NCBI GenBank assembly: GCA_946480815.1
Contig: CAMLLB010000003.1
Span: 90,307-154,306, forward strand
Reading direction: 5' to 3'
DNA length: 64,000 bases
Source: an uncultured Flavobacteriales bacterium
Lineage (GTDB): Bacteria; Bacteroidota; Bacteroidia; Flavobacteriales; Crocinitomicaceae
A program made the translations under genes and the position numbers. Below are positions 44,003 through 52,070 of the stretch, piece by piece. A model generated the notes under the pieces. The model was not told where the DNA came from and made no database searches. It was given only the letters and a program-made list of their open reading frames with translations. Each line of letters starts with the position of its first letter. Position 1 is the stretch's first letter.

Positions 44003-44260
44003 TTATTCTTCAGTTTTCTTTGTTGTTTTTGCAGCCGGTTTTTTAGCGGCAGGTTTTTTCTCTGCTGCCGGTTTTGCCGCAGTTTTTGCTACAGGCTTCT
44101 TAGCCGCTACTTTTTTCTCACTTGCTGATGCATCTGCCGCAGCAGATTTTTTAGCAGCTGCCGGTTTAGCACTTGTAGTTGCTTTTTTTCTTTTACGGGT
44201 ATTACCATAGGATCCGTTTGTACGTTTTCCTTTTGCCGTCTTGATATCACCTTTTCCCAT
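44003..44260 (-). CDS. 30S ribosomal protein THX with histone-H1-like tail
   Basis: The first 25 residues (MGKGDIKTAKGKRTNGSYGNTRKRK) match ribosomal protein THX, a tiny basic peptide that in Thermus sits in the head of the small subunit. Known THX proteins end about here, but this one continues for 60 residues of alanine, lysine and proline repeats (AAKKPAAKTTKK pattern), like bacterial histone-H1-type proteins. The total is 85 residues. The tail may bind RNA or DNA and is expected to be disordered. A terminator follows, and about 200 bp upstream separates it from trmH. Promoter not recognised. Confidence 0.75.
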   Translation of the reverse strand: MGKGDIKTAKGKRTNGSYGNTRKRKKATTSAKPAAAKKSAAADASASEKKVAAKKPVAKTAAKPAAEKKPAAKKPAAKTTKKTEE

Positions 44261-44356
44261 AATAGTTTTCTGTTTTTTTAGTTCGAAAAGTCATACAAAT
44301 ATAACGTTCTCTTTGACTTAGGAAGTAAAAAAAATGGAAAATGTAAAAACGCTTGC

Positions 44357-44447
44357 GCTAATCGCATGTCGCCAGTAGCTCTTCGCCTTCGTGAAGCCAC
44401 TTCGGCAGAGCAAGGTTAGCGATGGCACAAGCTTTAGCAAAGGCGCA
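44357..44447. repeat. REP-like repeat, copy 1
   Basis: GCTAATCGCATGTCGCCAGTAGCT and TTAGCGATGGCACAAGCTTTAGCAAAGGCGCA-like blocks (the second is 44416-44447) recur at 60776-60831. This copy has an extra 35 bp (44381-44415) that folds on itself (CTTCG...CGAAG). It is richer in G+C than its surroundings and starts 17 bp past the stop of the leftward trmH-like gene. Confidence 0.7.
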
Positions 44448-44463
44448 TTGAAAATACAGTTAA

Positions 44464-45132
44464 TTATTCTGCTAACCGTTTTTCAAGCTCTCTTCTCACT
44501 ACATCTCCATTCCGCATATAGCGTTGGCACCATTTCAATTTAATATCGGTTTGATCTTCATCATTTAATTTCCAGTCAATGTCGGATTCGATCAAACGCT
44601 GTCTCAAAGCTTGTAATGTAAGTGCAACTGAAACAGAAACGTTGAAACTTTCTGTAAAACCAACCATGGGGATTGCGACCTTGTAATCTGCAACTTCACG
44701 GATCTTATCTGAAATTCCTTCCCATTCGGTTCCGAAGGAAAGTGCTACAGGTTGGTTTAAAGGCAAATCGAAAATAGAAAGTTCCGCATCCGGGGTCAAA
44801 GCCGCAATTTTATATCCTTTTGCTTTTAGTTTGGCAACTGCATCCAATAATGGTGCAGGACCTTCATTGTAATTAAACAAGTCGACCCATCTTCCGGCAC
44901 CACGGGCAATATCGCGTTGTACTTTGTATTGGTTTTTACTTTCAACTACGTGTAACTCCTGGATCCCGAAACAATCACAACTTCTTAATACAGCACTGGC
45001 ATTATGTTCCTGGAAAATTTCTTCCAGCAGGACTGTTAAATATCGTGTGCGCTTAGAAGCTATCTCTTCGAATAATTGTCCTTTGACTTCAGGGATAAGT
45101 TCATAAAATGCTTGAAGCAATTCGTTTTTCAT
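44464..45132 (-). CDS. trmH: TrmH-family RNA 2'-O-methyltransferase
   Basis: The 222-residue protein belongs to the SPOUT class, which uses a knotted SAM site. The three motifs are EEIFQEHNASAVLRSCDCFGIQELHVVE (motif 1, with catalytic Arg), VALSFGTEWEGIS (motif 2) and IPMVGFTESFNVSVSVALTLQALR (motif 3). The N- and C-terminal helices resemble TrmH, which methylates G18 in the tRNA D-loop. Other SpoU members cannot be fully excluded. A -7 box lies 4 nt before the ATG and a 16-bp-period array lies further upstream. Confidence 0.88.
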   Translation of the reverse strand: MKNELLQAFYELIPEVKGQLFEEIASKRTRYLTVLLEEIFQEHNASAVLRSCDCFGIQELHVVESKNQYKVQRDIARGAGRWVDLFNYNEGPAPLLDAVAKLKAKGYKIAALTPDAELSIFDLPLNQPVALSFGTEWEGISDKIREVADYKVAIPMVGFTESFNVSVSVALTLQALRQRLIESDIDWKLNDEDQTDIKLKWCQRYMRNGDVVRRELEKRLAE

Positions 45133-45136
45133 GGGG

Positions 45137-45144
45137 CAAAGCTA
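45137..45144 (-). promoter_or_regulatory. -7 box (TAGCTTTG) of trmH
   Basis: TAGCTTTG on the - strand ends 4 nt before the ATG, predicting a leaderless transcript. No clear -33 element is seen. Confidence 0.5.
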
Positions 45145-45171
45145 GTGATTATCGGAGAAATGAATAGAATT

Positions 45172-45219
45172 TAGCTATATATCTAAATAGCTATATCGGA
45201 ACATAGCTATATATCGATG
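45172..45219. repeat. Three 16-bp-period direct repeats (TAGCTATAT)
   Basis: TAGCTATAT occurs at 45172, 45188 and 45204, exactly 16 bp apart. Units 1 and 3 share TAGCTATATATC. The array lies 28 bp upstream of the trmH -7 box and could be an operator. Confidence 0.6.
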
Positions 45220-45238
45220 AACTGTTTGATTCCTAAAA

Positions 45239-45278
45239 AAGAAAAACACCCCGATCTTTATAGAATGCGAGGTGTTTT
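45239..45278 (-). terminator. Terminator after the secreted serine hydrolase gene
   Basis: AAAACACCCCG (45243-45253) pairs with CGAGGTGTTTT (45268-45278) with one mismatch. TTTTCTTTT follows on the - strand. It lies about 150 bp past the stop codon of the hydrolase. Confidence 0.6.
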
Positions 45279-45428
45279 CTTCGTAAATTAAGAAATCCTA
45301 TTTGTTGTTACCAATTATTTTTCAATTCTGTTTCAGATTCGTCCGCCACAAAGCCAAGGGCCCGAACCTCTTTTTTTTTGCGCAATTGTAAATAAGGTGA
45401 ACGACTCTTAGAATGCTTTTCAAATCTT

Positions 45429-46826
45429 TTACTTCAATACTTTTACTGTTTTGGACCAACCGCTTTCTCCTGCAATCCTGACAAAATAAATTCCACATGG
45501 AAGTGCTTCCAGTTGGTTTAACCGTGTCTCAAAATGCGTTTTGTTCTGTGTTTGTTCCGACTCAATGTCAATTTTACGTCCGAAAGCATCTTCCAGTGTG
45601 ATCGTTACTTCGTCTGAAGCTGTATTATCCCATGATACGCTGATTTGATCTGTGAACGGTACCGGACTCACCTGAATGCTATTAATTAAGTTTTCATTCA
45701 TTGATGCAGTTTGGTTGTTGACAATGGTCCTTAACAGCTCACGAACCACCGGGATCAGCATCCAGGAGTTTTTATTATTGTCATTAGTGAAAACCGTAAT
45801 ACTTTGATCCAGTTCCGGGAAATACCAGGATGACGCATGGTAAGCCAGGTCGCCACCATGACCATAAGCTTCATATCCAAGAAAGCCATTGGTTTTATGC
45901 ATTAATCCCAAACCATATCGTTCGATATTTCCTCCGGTAGTAATGGTTGTTTTGGCTTCCGCCATCATTGAAGGGGAAAGCAGGTCTCCGCGCATATAGG
46001 TCCGCATCCATTTAGTGCAGTCAGTTGGAGTGGAGAAGTAACCTCCCGCGGCTCCTGCAGTGGAATTAAGCGACATATAGCTCATGTAAAAACTGTTGGC
46101 ATCGTCCAAAATGCCATCACCTGTAATATCCAGCCATATATGGGCTACCGGAGCGTTCAGAGCTTCAAAAGCCGGAATAAAAAAGGTGTTTAATCCTAAA
46201 GGATCGAAGAATCGATTACGTAATTCGGTGTAAAATTGGTTTCCGCTTGCTTCCCGAATGATCATCCCCAACAGGAAATAATTTGTATTGCAATACGACC
46301 AGGAAGCTCCGGGTGAAAAGAGTGGAGGAGAAATGAAACGGTCGATCAATTCTTCCGGTGTCCAGATCCTTGACATATCTGCCAATAAAGAATCCTGGTG
46401 ATGTGGATGGTTCAATACATCATAAATTCCACTGGTGTGATTCAATAACTGACGGATCGTGATGTTTGTATCGATATATGGCATAGCCGGAAGCCATTCA
46501 TGTAAACTGTCATCCAGGTTCAGAGTTCCTTCGTCTGCCAATTGAAGGATACACGCAGAAGTAATTGTTTTTGCAACACTTCCGATCAAATAAGCGTCAT
46601 CCGTGGTGACATCATTCGAAATAGAAGACACGCCATTCGCATGTGCCCAAACCGAACCGTCGGAAACCTGGACAGCTGCACTTAATGATTTTGCTCCGAG
46701 AACTGTTCGCATACTGTCGAGCGTGTGTTGCAACTCCGTATCCAGTGCGGCTGATACCTGGGCCTTTACCGGAGCCGCATGAAAAAGCAGTGGAAGCATG
46801 AAACCTAAAAAGTAGAATACTCTCAT
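45429..46826 (-). CDS. Secreted serine hydrolase (class C beta-lactamase/PBP fold) with T9SS C-terminal domain
   Basis: The 465-residue protein has a signal peptide (1-22). The beta-lactamase/D-Ala-D-Ala-peptidase fold has catalytic SVAK (Ser83, Lys86), the Tyr motif YCN (178-180) and HGG at 323-325 in place of KTG. Residues about 385-465 (SPVPFTDQISVSWD...ALPCGIYFVRIAGESGWSKTVKVLK) are a type A sorting domain of the type IX secretion system. The enzyme should therefore be secreted or surface-attached. HGG in place of KTG is common in esterase-like members, so it may be a peptidase or an esterase. It follows a barrel-protein gene and an AraC regulator. Confidence 0.88.
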   Translation of the reverse strand: MRVFYFLGFMLPLLFHAAPVKAQVSAALDTELQHTLDSMRTVLGAKSLSAAVQVSDGSVWAHANGVSSISNDVTTDDAYLIGSVAKTITSACILQLADEGTLNLDDSLHEWLPAMPYIDTNITIRQLLNHTSGIYDVLNHPHHQDSLLADMSRIWTPEELIDRFISPPLFSPGASWSYCNTNYFLLGMIIREASGNQFYTELRNRFFDPLGLNTFFIPAFEALNAPVAHIWLDITGDGILDDANSFYMSYMSLNSTAGAAGGYFSTPTDCTKWMRTYMRGDLLSPSMMAEAKTTITTGGNIERYGLGLMHKTNGFLGYEAYGHGGDLAYHASSWYFPELDQSITVFTNDNNKNSWMLIPVVRELLRTIVNNQTASMNENLINSIQVSPVPFTDQISVSWDNTASDEVTITLEDAFGRKIDIESEQTQNKTHFETRLNQLEALPCGIYFVRIAGESGWSKTVKVLK

Positions 46827-46955
46827 AAACCTGATTTTAATCGTTATGAGTTAAAACTACTGAGACCCGCACCGTTTCATTTGTCGAAAACTGCTATTTT
46901 TATAATTACGAATTAAAATATAGAATCATTTGAATTCGCAATTCGCAATTCGGAA

Positions 46956-49412
46956 TTAATTAGTGTTCACCCGTTGTTTCTCCGAATCAGAAGCTCCCGA
47001 CTGGCGTGCATTCAATGCTTTTCCTTTACTGAACCGGTATGAGAAGCTCATTGTCAAAACACGTGTATCCAGTTTACTTAGCCAATTTGCTTTCGAATTT
47101 GCAATGTTTCGGATGTCTCCACCAGGCTGATTGGTGTAAAAAATATCAGAAAGATTCAATTTAACAGTTCCCTGGTCTTTTAGGATTTTGTAAGCCAACC
47201 CGGCTCTGATCGATCCAACCGGAATGGTCAGGAATTGACCGGACAGAATACGTGTTTGATAAAATCCGGCAAGATCTGCCGAGAATTTCGGTGTAATGGT
47301 AAATCGGAAAGCCGGGCCGGCATACCAATACCAGCGATTTTCGACCAAAGGCTGGTTATAGATGGAAGTGTTATAACCAATGTTCTTTAATTCGGAGTAA
47401 TATTGAATAGTCCACCATTTGGTGAGGTTAAATTCACCGCTGACACTGATCCCATAGTCTGTTTGATTACCGTAATTGCCGGGCCTGCTGTAATAAATCG
47501 TGTTTACCTGTTCATTTGTTTCGTTAATCAGGTTGTGGACAATGCTGTAATTTGCGGTAATTGAAAAGGCATTTTTATAGGAATAAGTCAACTCGAAATT
47601 ATACGAGAATGTTGGTTTTAAGTAAGGATTTCCTGCATAATAGGTATATGCATCCATCGGGTAGGTAAACGGATTCATATCCTGGTAGTTCGGATAATCA
47701 ATTCTCCTGCCGAAGGACAGAACAAATTGATGGTTCTTCAAACTGTCTGCAGCATATGAAAAATAAGCGGTCGGGAACAAACTGTTGTACATTCGTGTAA
47801 AACTTGAATCACTCACTAAGGGGTTTCCCAATTGGTGTCCATTCATTTGAATGCTTTCAAAACGCAAACCTAATTGCATGCCGAATTTTCCCCATTCCTG
47901 TGCGTAATTTGCATATGCGGCATTGTTATTTTCCTTGTATAAAAAGCGATTGGAAAAAGTATAATTCGGAACGTTCGAACCGTTGACCACATCGTAAAAA
48001 TCAGCAGTATTATCTGTGTTCACAAAAGCCGTCTTTATTCCGAATTCCAGTCGATTGTTGTTTTTTAGCGGATTTACATAATCAATCTTCGCCGTTTTGA
48101 TATCAATGTCGGCAGGCAGGGAGGAGTATAGATTCAGAGTACTGACAGGAACTCCATCAGGTGTTCTGACTTTATTGTCCAGTGTTTGTTCCTGATCGGA
48201 GGTATAGCGGATATAATCCGCGTTGATGGAAAGCTCTTTTCCTAAACTGTCAATTTTTAAGGTGTAATTGATATTTGCACTTCCATTGTACCATGTGTTT
48301 TTTGATGAAGTGTAAGCCGATACCAGGGCCGAGACAGAATTATCAGCTGCTAAAATTTGTGCCTGACTATCGTGGGTAATCCTGGAAGGATTGTAAAAAC
48401 CGGAAAAAACGACTCCGATTGTGGATTTTTTGCTGAGATACCAATCCATTCCAATCTTTGCAGATCTTCCGCCGTTTTGCCTTTTAATGTATGATCGCTG
48501 TAAAAAAGAGGAACTGGATTGACCTTCGGATGTATAGTAGTAACGATTAATGGTCAAATCCTGGTAGGAATTGTTTTGGCTCCAGCCGAGCGTGGAAAAT
48601 AAATTGATCTTGTTCACACGGTAATTAAAATTAAACGAGTTGTTGGAGCGTAAATACCTTCCTTGTCCGTAACTCAGTGTAATTCCACCGTTGAAACCTC
48701 TTTCTTTCAACTTTTTCAAAACAATATTAATAATCCCGGCATTTCCCGAAGCGTCATACCTGGCCGGCGGATTGGTCATAATTTCGATGGAAGCAACGGA
48801 GTTTGAAGGCAGGGACCGCAAATACCCGGCAAGATCTTCCTGTGACATGTAGGTTGATTTGTTATCAATAAAAACCTGGACTCCGGCTTTTCCCTTCAGG
48901 GAAATATTTCCATTGAAGTCAACGGTGATGCCGGGAGCCTTCTCCAATAAATCCAAAACAGTAGTTCCTGAACTTCCAACCAATGCGTCCGGGTTTACAA
49001 CTACCCGGTCAATTTTGCGTTCTATGAATGGTTTTTTCACAGAGACTACAACATCTTCCAGTTTGGTAACCGCGGCACTTAAAACAATTTCTGGTAATTC
49101 AATTCTTGATGAGTCTGTAGGGATATCAAAAGCTGAACCTGTGAATTTTTGATAATCGATCTGGTCTATGATAATCAGAAAGCGCCCTGTTTTTGCAATC
49201 TCAATCTCAAAGTTTCCCAAGGAATCACTGATGGCTGCTTTCACCAGGGATGAATCAGCTGAATTACATAACCTCACAACTGGTGGGGATTGTGGGTCAA
49301 TACCTTTGATTTTTCCTGTCACTATTGCATGTTGAGCTGAAATGGATTGGAAAGATTGCAGGACGAGAAAGAACAGGAGCAAGATGGTGTAGCTGAAGTT
49401 TTTGTTGGTCAT
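46956..49412 (-). CDS. TonB-dependent-receptor-like outer-membrane barrel protein (OMP_b-brl_3 type)
   Basis: The 818-residue protein has a signal peptide (about 1-26) and a carboxypeptidase-regulatory-like beta sandwich (30-110, VTGKIKGIDPQSPPVVRLCNS). A plug domain follows (about 120-235, DVVVSVKKPFIERKIDRVVVNPDALVG, VLDLLEKAPGITVDFNGNISLKGKAGVQVFIDNKS). The rest is a long beta barrel ending in VLTMSFSYRFSKGKA. The barrel type is the Bacteroidota outer membrane beta-barrel family related to TonB receptors. No TonB box is evident. The substrate is unknown. It lies between an AraC gene and the T9SS hydrolase on the same strand. Confidence 0.88.
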   Translation of the reverse strand: MTNKNFSYTILLLFFLVLQSFQSISAQHAIVTGKIKGIDPQSPPVVRLCNSADSSLVKAAISDSLGNFEIEIAKTGRFLIIIDQIDYQKFTGSAFDIPTDSSRIELPEIVLSAAVTKLEDVVVSVKKPFIERKIDRVVVNPDALVGSSGTTVLDLLEKAPGITVDFNGNISLKGKAGVQVFIDNKSTYMSQEDLAGYLRSLPSNSVASIEIMTNPPARYDASGNAGIINIVLKKLKERGFNGGITLSYGQGRYLRSNNSFNFNYRVNKINLFSTLGWSQNNSYQDLTINRYYYTSEGQSSSSFLQRSYIKRQNGGRSAKIGMDWYLSKKSTIGVVFSGFYNPSRITHDSQAQILAADNSVSALVSAYTSSKNTWYNGSANINYTLKIDSLGKELSINADYIRYTSDQEQTLDNKVRTPDGVPVSTLNLYSSLPADIDIKTAKIDYVNPLKNNNRLEFGIKTAFVNTDNTADFYDVVNGSNVPNYTFSNRFLYKENNNAAYANYAQEWGKFGMQLGLRFESIQMNGHQLGNPLVSDSSFTRMYNSLFPTAYFSYAADSLKNHQFVLSFGRRIDYPNYQDMNPFTYPMDAYTYYAGNPYLKPTFSYNFELTYSYKNAFSITANYSIVHNLINETNEQVNTIYYSRPGNYGNQTDYGISVSGEFNLTKWWTIQYYSELKNIGYNTSIYNQPLVENRWYWYAGPAFRFTITPKFSADLAGFYQTRILSGQFLTIPVGSIRAGLAYKILKDQGTVKLNLSDIFYTNQPGGDIRNIANSKANWLSKLDTRVLTMSFSYRFSKGKALNARQSGASDSEKQRVNTN

Positions 49413-49498
49413 AGGGTCGTTTAAATAGAACTGTTGTACAAAGATGTTCTATTCCATGAAAAGTGCATGTAAAAAAATGCTAATTTGTGTAAACGTAT

Positions 49499-50431
49499 TT
49501 ATCTGTGTGTTGAATGGTTCGGGAGAATAGATGCTGCATATTGTTTTGGTGATACTCCGGTATGTTTTTTAAACGCTTTGCTGAATGTGAAAATGTCTGA
49601 AAATCCGGATGCGATAGCTGTATCAAGAACTGAATGTTCTGCTTTCAGTAAAAGTGAGGCATTTTGTAACCTCCTGGAAAGGATGTATTGATATGGGGTA
49701 AATCCTGTCATCTGTTTGAATAAACGGAAGAAATGATATTCAGACATACCGGCTGTTCGGGCAATTTGTTCAATGGTCAGTGTTTCGGTGAAACTCGCAT
49801 CAACAAACTCTTTTCCTTTTAATACACGCCTGCAAAGGTCTCGCTGTGTTTCTGCTTTTACTGTTGTTATGGATTGAAGCTGACTGAAAACACTAATTTG
49901 ATCGTTTACCAGGCTTTCAGCAAGCTGATAAAATAATTCCCGATCAATCTGATCATTGGAAAATAAATTGTTGTTTACGCATTCGCTGATCTGTTGAAGT
50001 TTTCTTCCCAGGGTGGTGTAGGGAGCCTGATATTGGTTCTCCAGGAAATATTCCGTGTAAAAGAAGTTGGAAAGACCGGGATCGGAAAAAGGAGTGTCAG
50101 GTTCCCGGTGGGTTGCGATCACTTCAGCAATCAATTCATTGGAAATATTCAGGCACATTCCTTTTACATAGGTGTCGCTGTCAATCACTACTGTACCTTC
50201 CTTTTCTCCGTTCATTAGAAGATAGGAACCGGAAGTAATGGTGTATGATTTGCCGTTTATGGTATAGCGCTCGATCCCGTCACGTACAAATTTGATAGCA
50301 AAACAATTTGAAATCCTTGTAGCATGTTCAAAATCTTTTAATGCAGAAAGATTGAAGACATTTCCGGTATGGTCAACACGAACAATCATTTGACCGTTAG
50401 AGTAGAGAGAAGGATCGTCGTTAATCGTCAT
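49499..50431 (-). CDS. AraC-family transcriptional regulator
   Basis: The 310-residue protein ends with the AraC double helix-turn-helix (about 205-305: FVDASFTETLTIEQIARTAGMSEYHFFRLFKQMTGFTPYQYILSRRL, then AIASGFSDIFTFSKAFKKHTGVSPKQYAAS). The N-terminal 170 residues look like a cupin-type sensor (SYLLMNGEKEGTVVIDSDTYVKG). It lies 86 bp upstream of the barrel-protein gene on the same strand and may control it or itself. Ligand unknown. Confidence 0.9.
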   Translation of the reverse strand: MTINDDPSLYSNGQMIVRVDHTGNVFNLSALKDFEHATRISNCFAIKFVRDGIERYTINGKSYTITSGSYLLMNGEKEGTVVIDSDTYVKGMCLNISNELIAEVIATHREPDTPFSDPGLSNFFYTEYFLENQYQAPYTTLGRKLQQISECVNNNLFSNDQIDRELFYQLAESLVNDQISVFSQLQSITTVKAETQRDLCRRVLKGKEFVDASFTETLTIEQIARTAGMSEYHFFRLFKQMTGFTPYQYILSRRLQNASLLLKAEHSVLDTAIASGFSDIFTFSKAFKKHTGVSPKQYAASILPNHSTHR

Positions 50432-50597
50432 AGCACCAGTGTCTGAGTACCAATATATTCAAAATTGAAAGAGCAGGAAACAGAACGGAAGAGCTATCTC
50501 CTGAAGTGTATTGATCAATGAAGGAAGTGTAGTAAATCGGAATTGAATTTCGGAAGGCAGTTTTGCTTACTTTTCTGCCCTGGCAAAAAGTAAGAGG

Positions 50598-50635
50598 CAA
50601 AAAAAAATCCCTCCATCGGTTGACGGAAGGATTTT
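50598..50635 (-). terminator. Terminator of the HU gene
   Basis: A 14-bp stem with two mismatches (AAAATCCCTCCATC / GACGGAAGGATTTT, loop GGTT) lies 22 bp past the stop. The - strand continues into a T-rich run. Confidence 0.8.
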
Positions 50636-50656
50636 TTCTCTAAAGAATATCGTTTC

Positions 50657-50929
50657 TTAGTTAACTGCACTAGATAACTCAGCGCCAGACTTGAAACGTA
50701 CTACGTTCTTAGCTGCGATTTTGATTTCTTTTCCAGTTTGTGGGTTACGACCAGTTCTAGCTTCACGCTTAGAAACTGAGAAAGAACCGAATCCTACTAA
50801 AGAAATACGGTCTCCTTTTTTCAATGCTCCAGCTGTAGCACTTACAAATGCATCCAATGCTTTCTTTGCATCAGCTTTAGACAATCCTGCTTCAGAAGCA
50901 ATCGCATCAATTAATTCTGCTTTGTTCAT
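50657..50929 (-). CDS. HU-family DNA-binding protein
   Basis: The 90-residue protein is a canonical HU/IHF histone-like protein: MNKAELIDAIASEAGLSKADAKKALDAF, GDRISLVGFGSFSVSKREARTGRNPQTGKEIKIAAKNVVRFKSG. The arm with GRNPQTG inserts into the DNA minor groove. Length is typical. It has its own promoter and terminator and is probably strongly expressed as a nucleoid protein. Confidence 0.96.
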   Translation of the reverse strand: MNKAELIDAIASEAGLSKADAKKALDAFVSATAGALKKGDRISLVGFGSFSVSKREARTGRNPQTGKEIKIAAKNVVRFKSGAELSSAVN

Positions 50930-50969
50930 AGTTTGGTTTTTTTTGAATGATTTCTAATAATTAACACAA

Positions 50970-50999
50970 CAAAAATATATGAATATGCTTCTCTACCAA
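50970..50999 (-). promoter_or_regulatory. Promoter of the HU gene
   Basis: Read on the - strand, TTG (50999-50997), a 19-bp spacer and TATTTTTG (50977-50970) match the consensus. The ATG is 40 bp downstream. Confidence 0.6.
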
Positions 51000-51108
51000 G
51001 GCCAAACACTAAAAAGCGTCCATTTTGTTGATAAATAAACGCATTTGTTGATAAGCACCCCTGTTTTTCGGGGTTTTCCGACTAATTTATCAATTTGATC
51101 GATAAAAT

Positions 51109-52062
51109 TTAGTCGAAAAAAATGCTCCAATCAGCCGGATTATTCCCGACCAACCATTCTTTTGCGGTCATTTTTTTCTTTCCTTCTACCTGGAATTCCA
51201 AAATTTCAAGTCTTTTTTTGTGCGTGTCAACGAATAATTGGGTCTTGGAGGAAGATAAATGAATCGACCCTGATCCGTTTTGATCGCTTACAGATGTTTT
51301 AAAAACTTTCACATTCTTTAATTCTCCCTTTGAATTCTTCCAGGTTGTCCAGGCAGCAGGATATGGATTCAGGCCGCGAACCAGATTATGGATCACTTCC
51401 GGATTTGCATTCCAGTCAATTTGGGTATTGTCCTTAAATAATTTCGGAGCGGGACGCATAGAAGTGCCAAGTTCAGATTGCGGGATCGGATTGACTTCAT
51501 TTGCTGCAATCCTGTTCAATGTCTCTACAACCAGTTTTCCACCCACATCAATCATCCGGTCGTGTAATTCTCCGGCACTTTCATTTTCAGAGATGTTCAT
51601 TTCGGTTTGACCGATGACATTCCCGGTATCAATGGCTTCATCAATAAAGAAAGTACTCACCCCGGTTTTTGTATCACCGTTTATAATTGCCCAGTTGATC
51701 GGTGCAGCACCGCGATAATCGGGTAGAAGGGAAGCGTGCAGATTGAACGTTCCATGTTTCGGCATTTTCCAAACTTCTGTCGGAAGCATTCGAAAAGCGA
51801 CTACTACAAATACATCTGCTTTCAGGGCTTCCAATTGACTTAGAAACTCCGGATCTTTCAATTTTAAAGGCTGAAGGACCGGGATCTGGTTTTCAACAGC
51901 AAATTGTTTCACCGGGCTTTCATGCATTAGTTGACCTCTTCCTGCCGGTTTGTCTGCAACGGTGACAATTCCTGCCAGGTTCATTCCTGCAGCTTGAATA
52001 GCTTTTAAAATTCCAACTGAAAAATGGGGAGTCCCCATAAAAACGATGCGTAAATTATTCAT
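51109..52062 (-). CDS. fmt: Methionyl-tRNA formyltransferase
   Basis: Fmt formylates initiator Met-tRNA with 10-formyl-tetrahydrofolate. The 317-residue protein has LRIVFMGTPHFSVGIL at the start, FNLHASLLPDYRGAAPINWAIINGDTKTGVSTFFIDEAIDTGNVIGQ with the catalytic Asn/His/Asp set, and a C-terminal OB-fold domain. Two codons upstream lies an in-frame TTG, but ATG at 52062 fits homologues. It begins 8 bp after the MATE gene stop. Confidence 0.95.
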   Translation of the reverse strand: MNNLRIVFMGTPHFSVGILKAIQAAGMNLAGIVTVADKPAGRGQLMHESPVKQFAVENQIPVLQPLKLKDPEFLSQLEALKADVFVVVAFRMLPTEVWKMPKHGTFNLHASLLPDYRGAAPINWAIINGDTKTGVSTFFIDEAIDTGNVIGQTEMNISENESAGELHDRMIDVGGKLVVETLNRIAANEVNPIPQSELGTSMRPAPKLFKDNTQIDWNANPEVIHNLVRGLNPYPAAWTTWKNSKGELKNVKVFKTSVSDQNGSGSIHLSSSKTQLFVDTHKKRLEILEFQVEGKKKMTAKEWLVGNNPADWSIFFD

Positions 52063-52070
52063 ATGCAATT

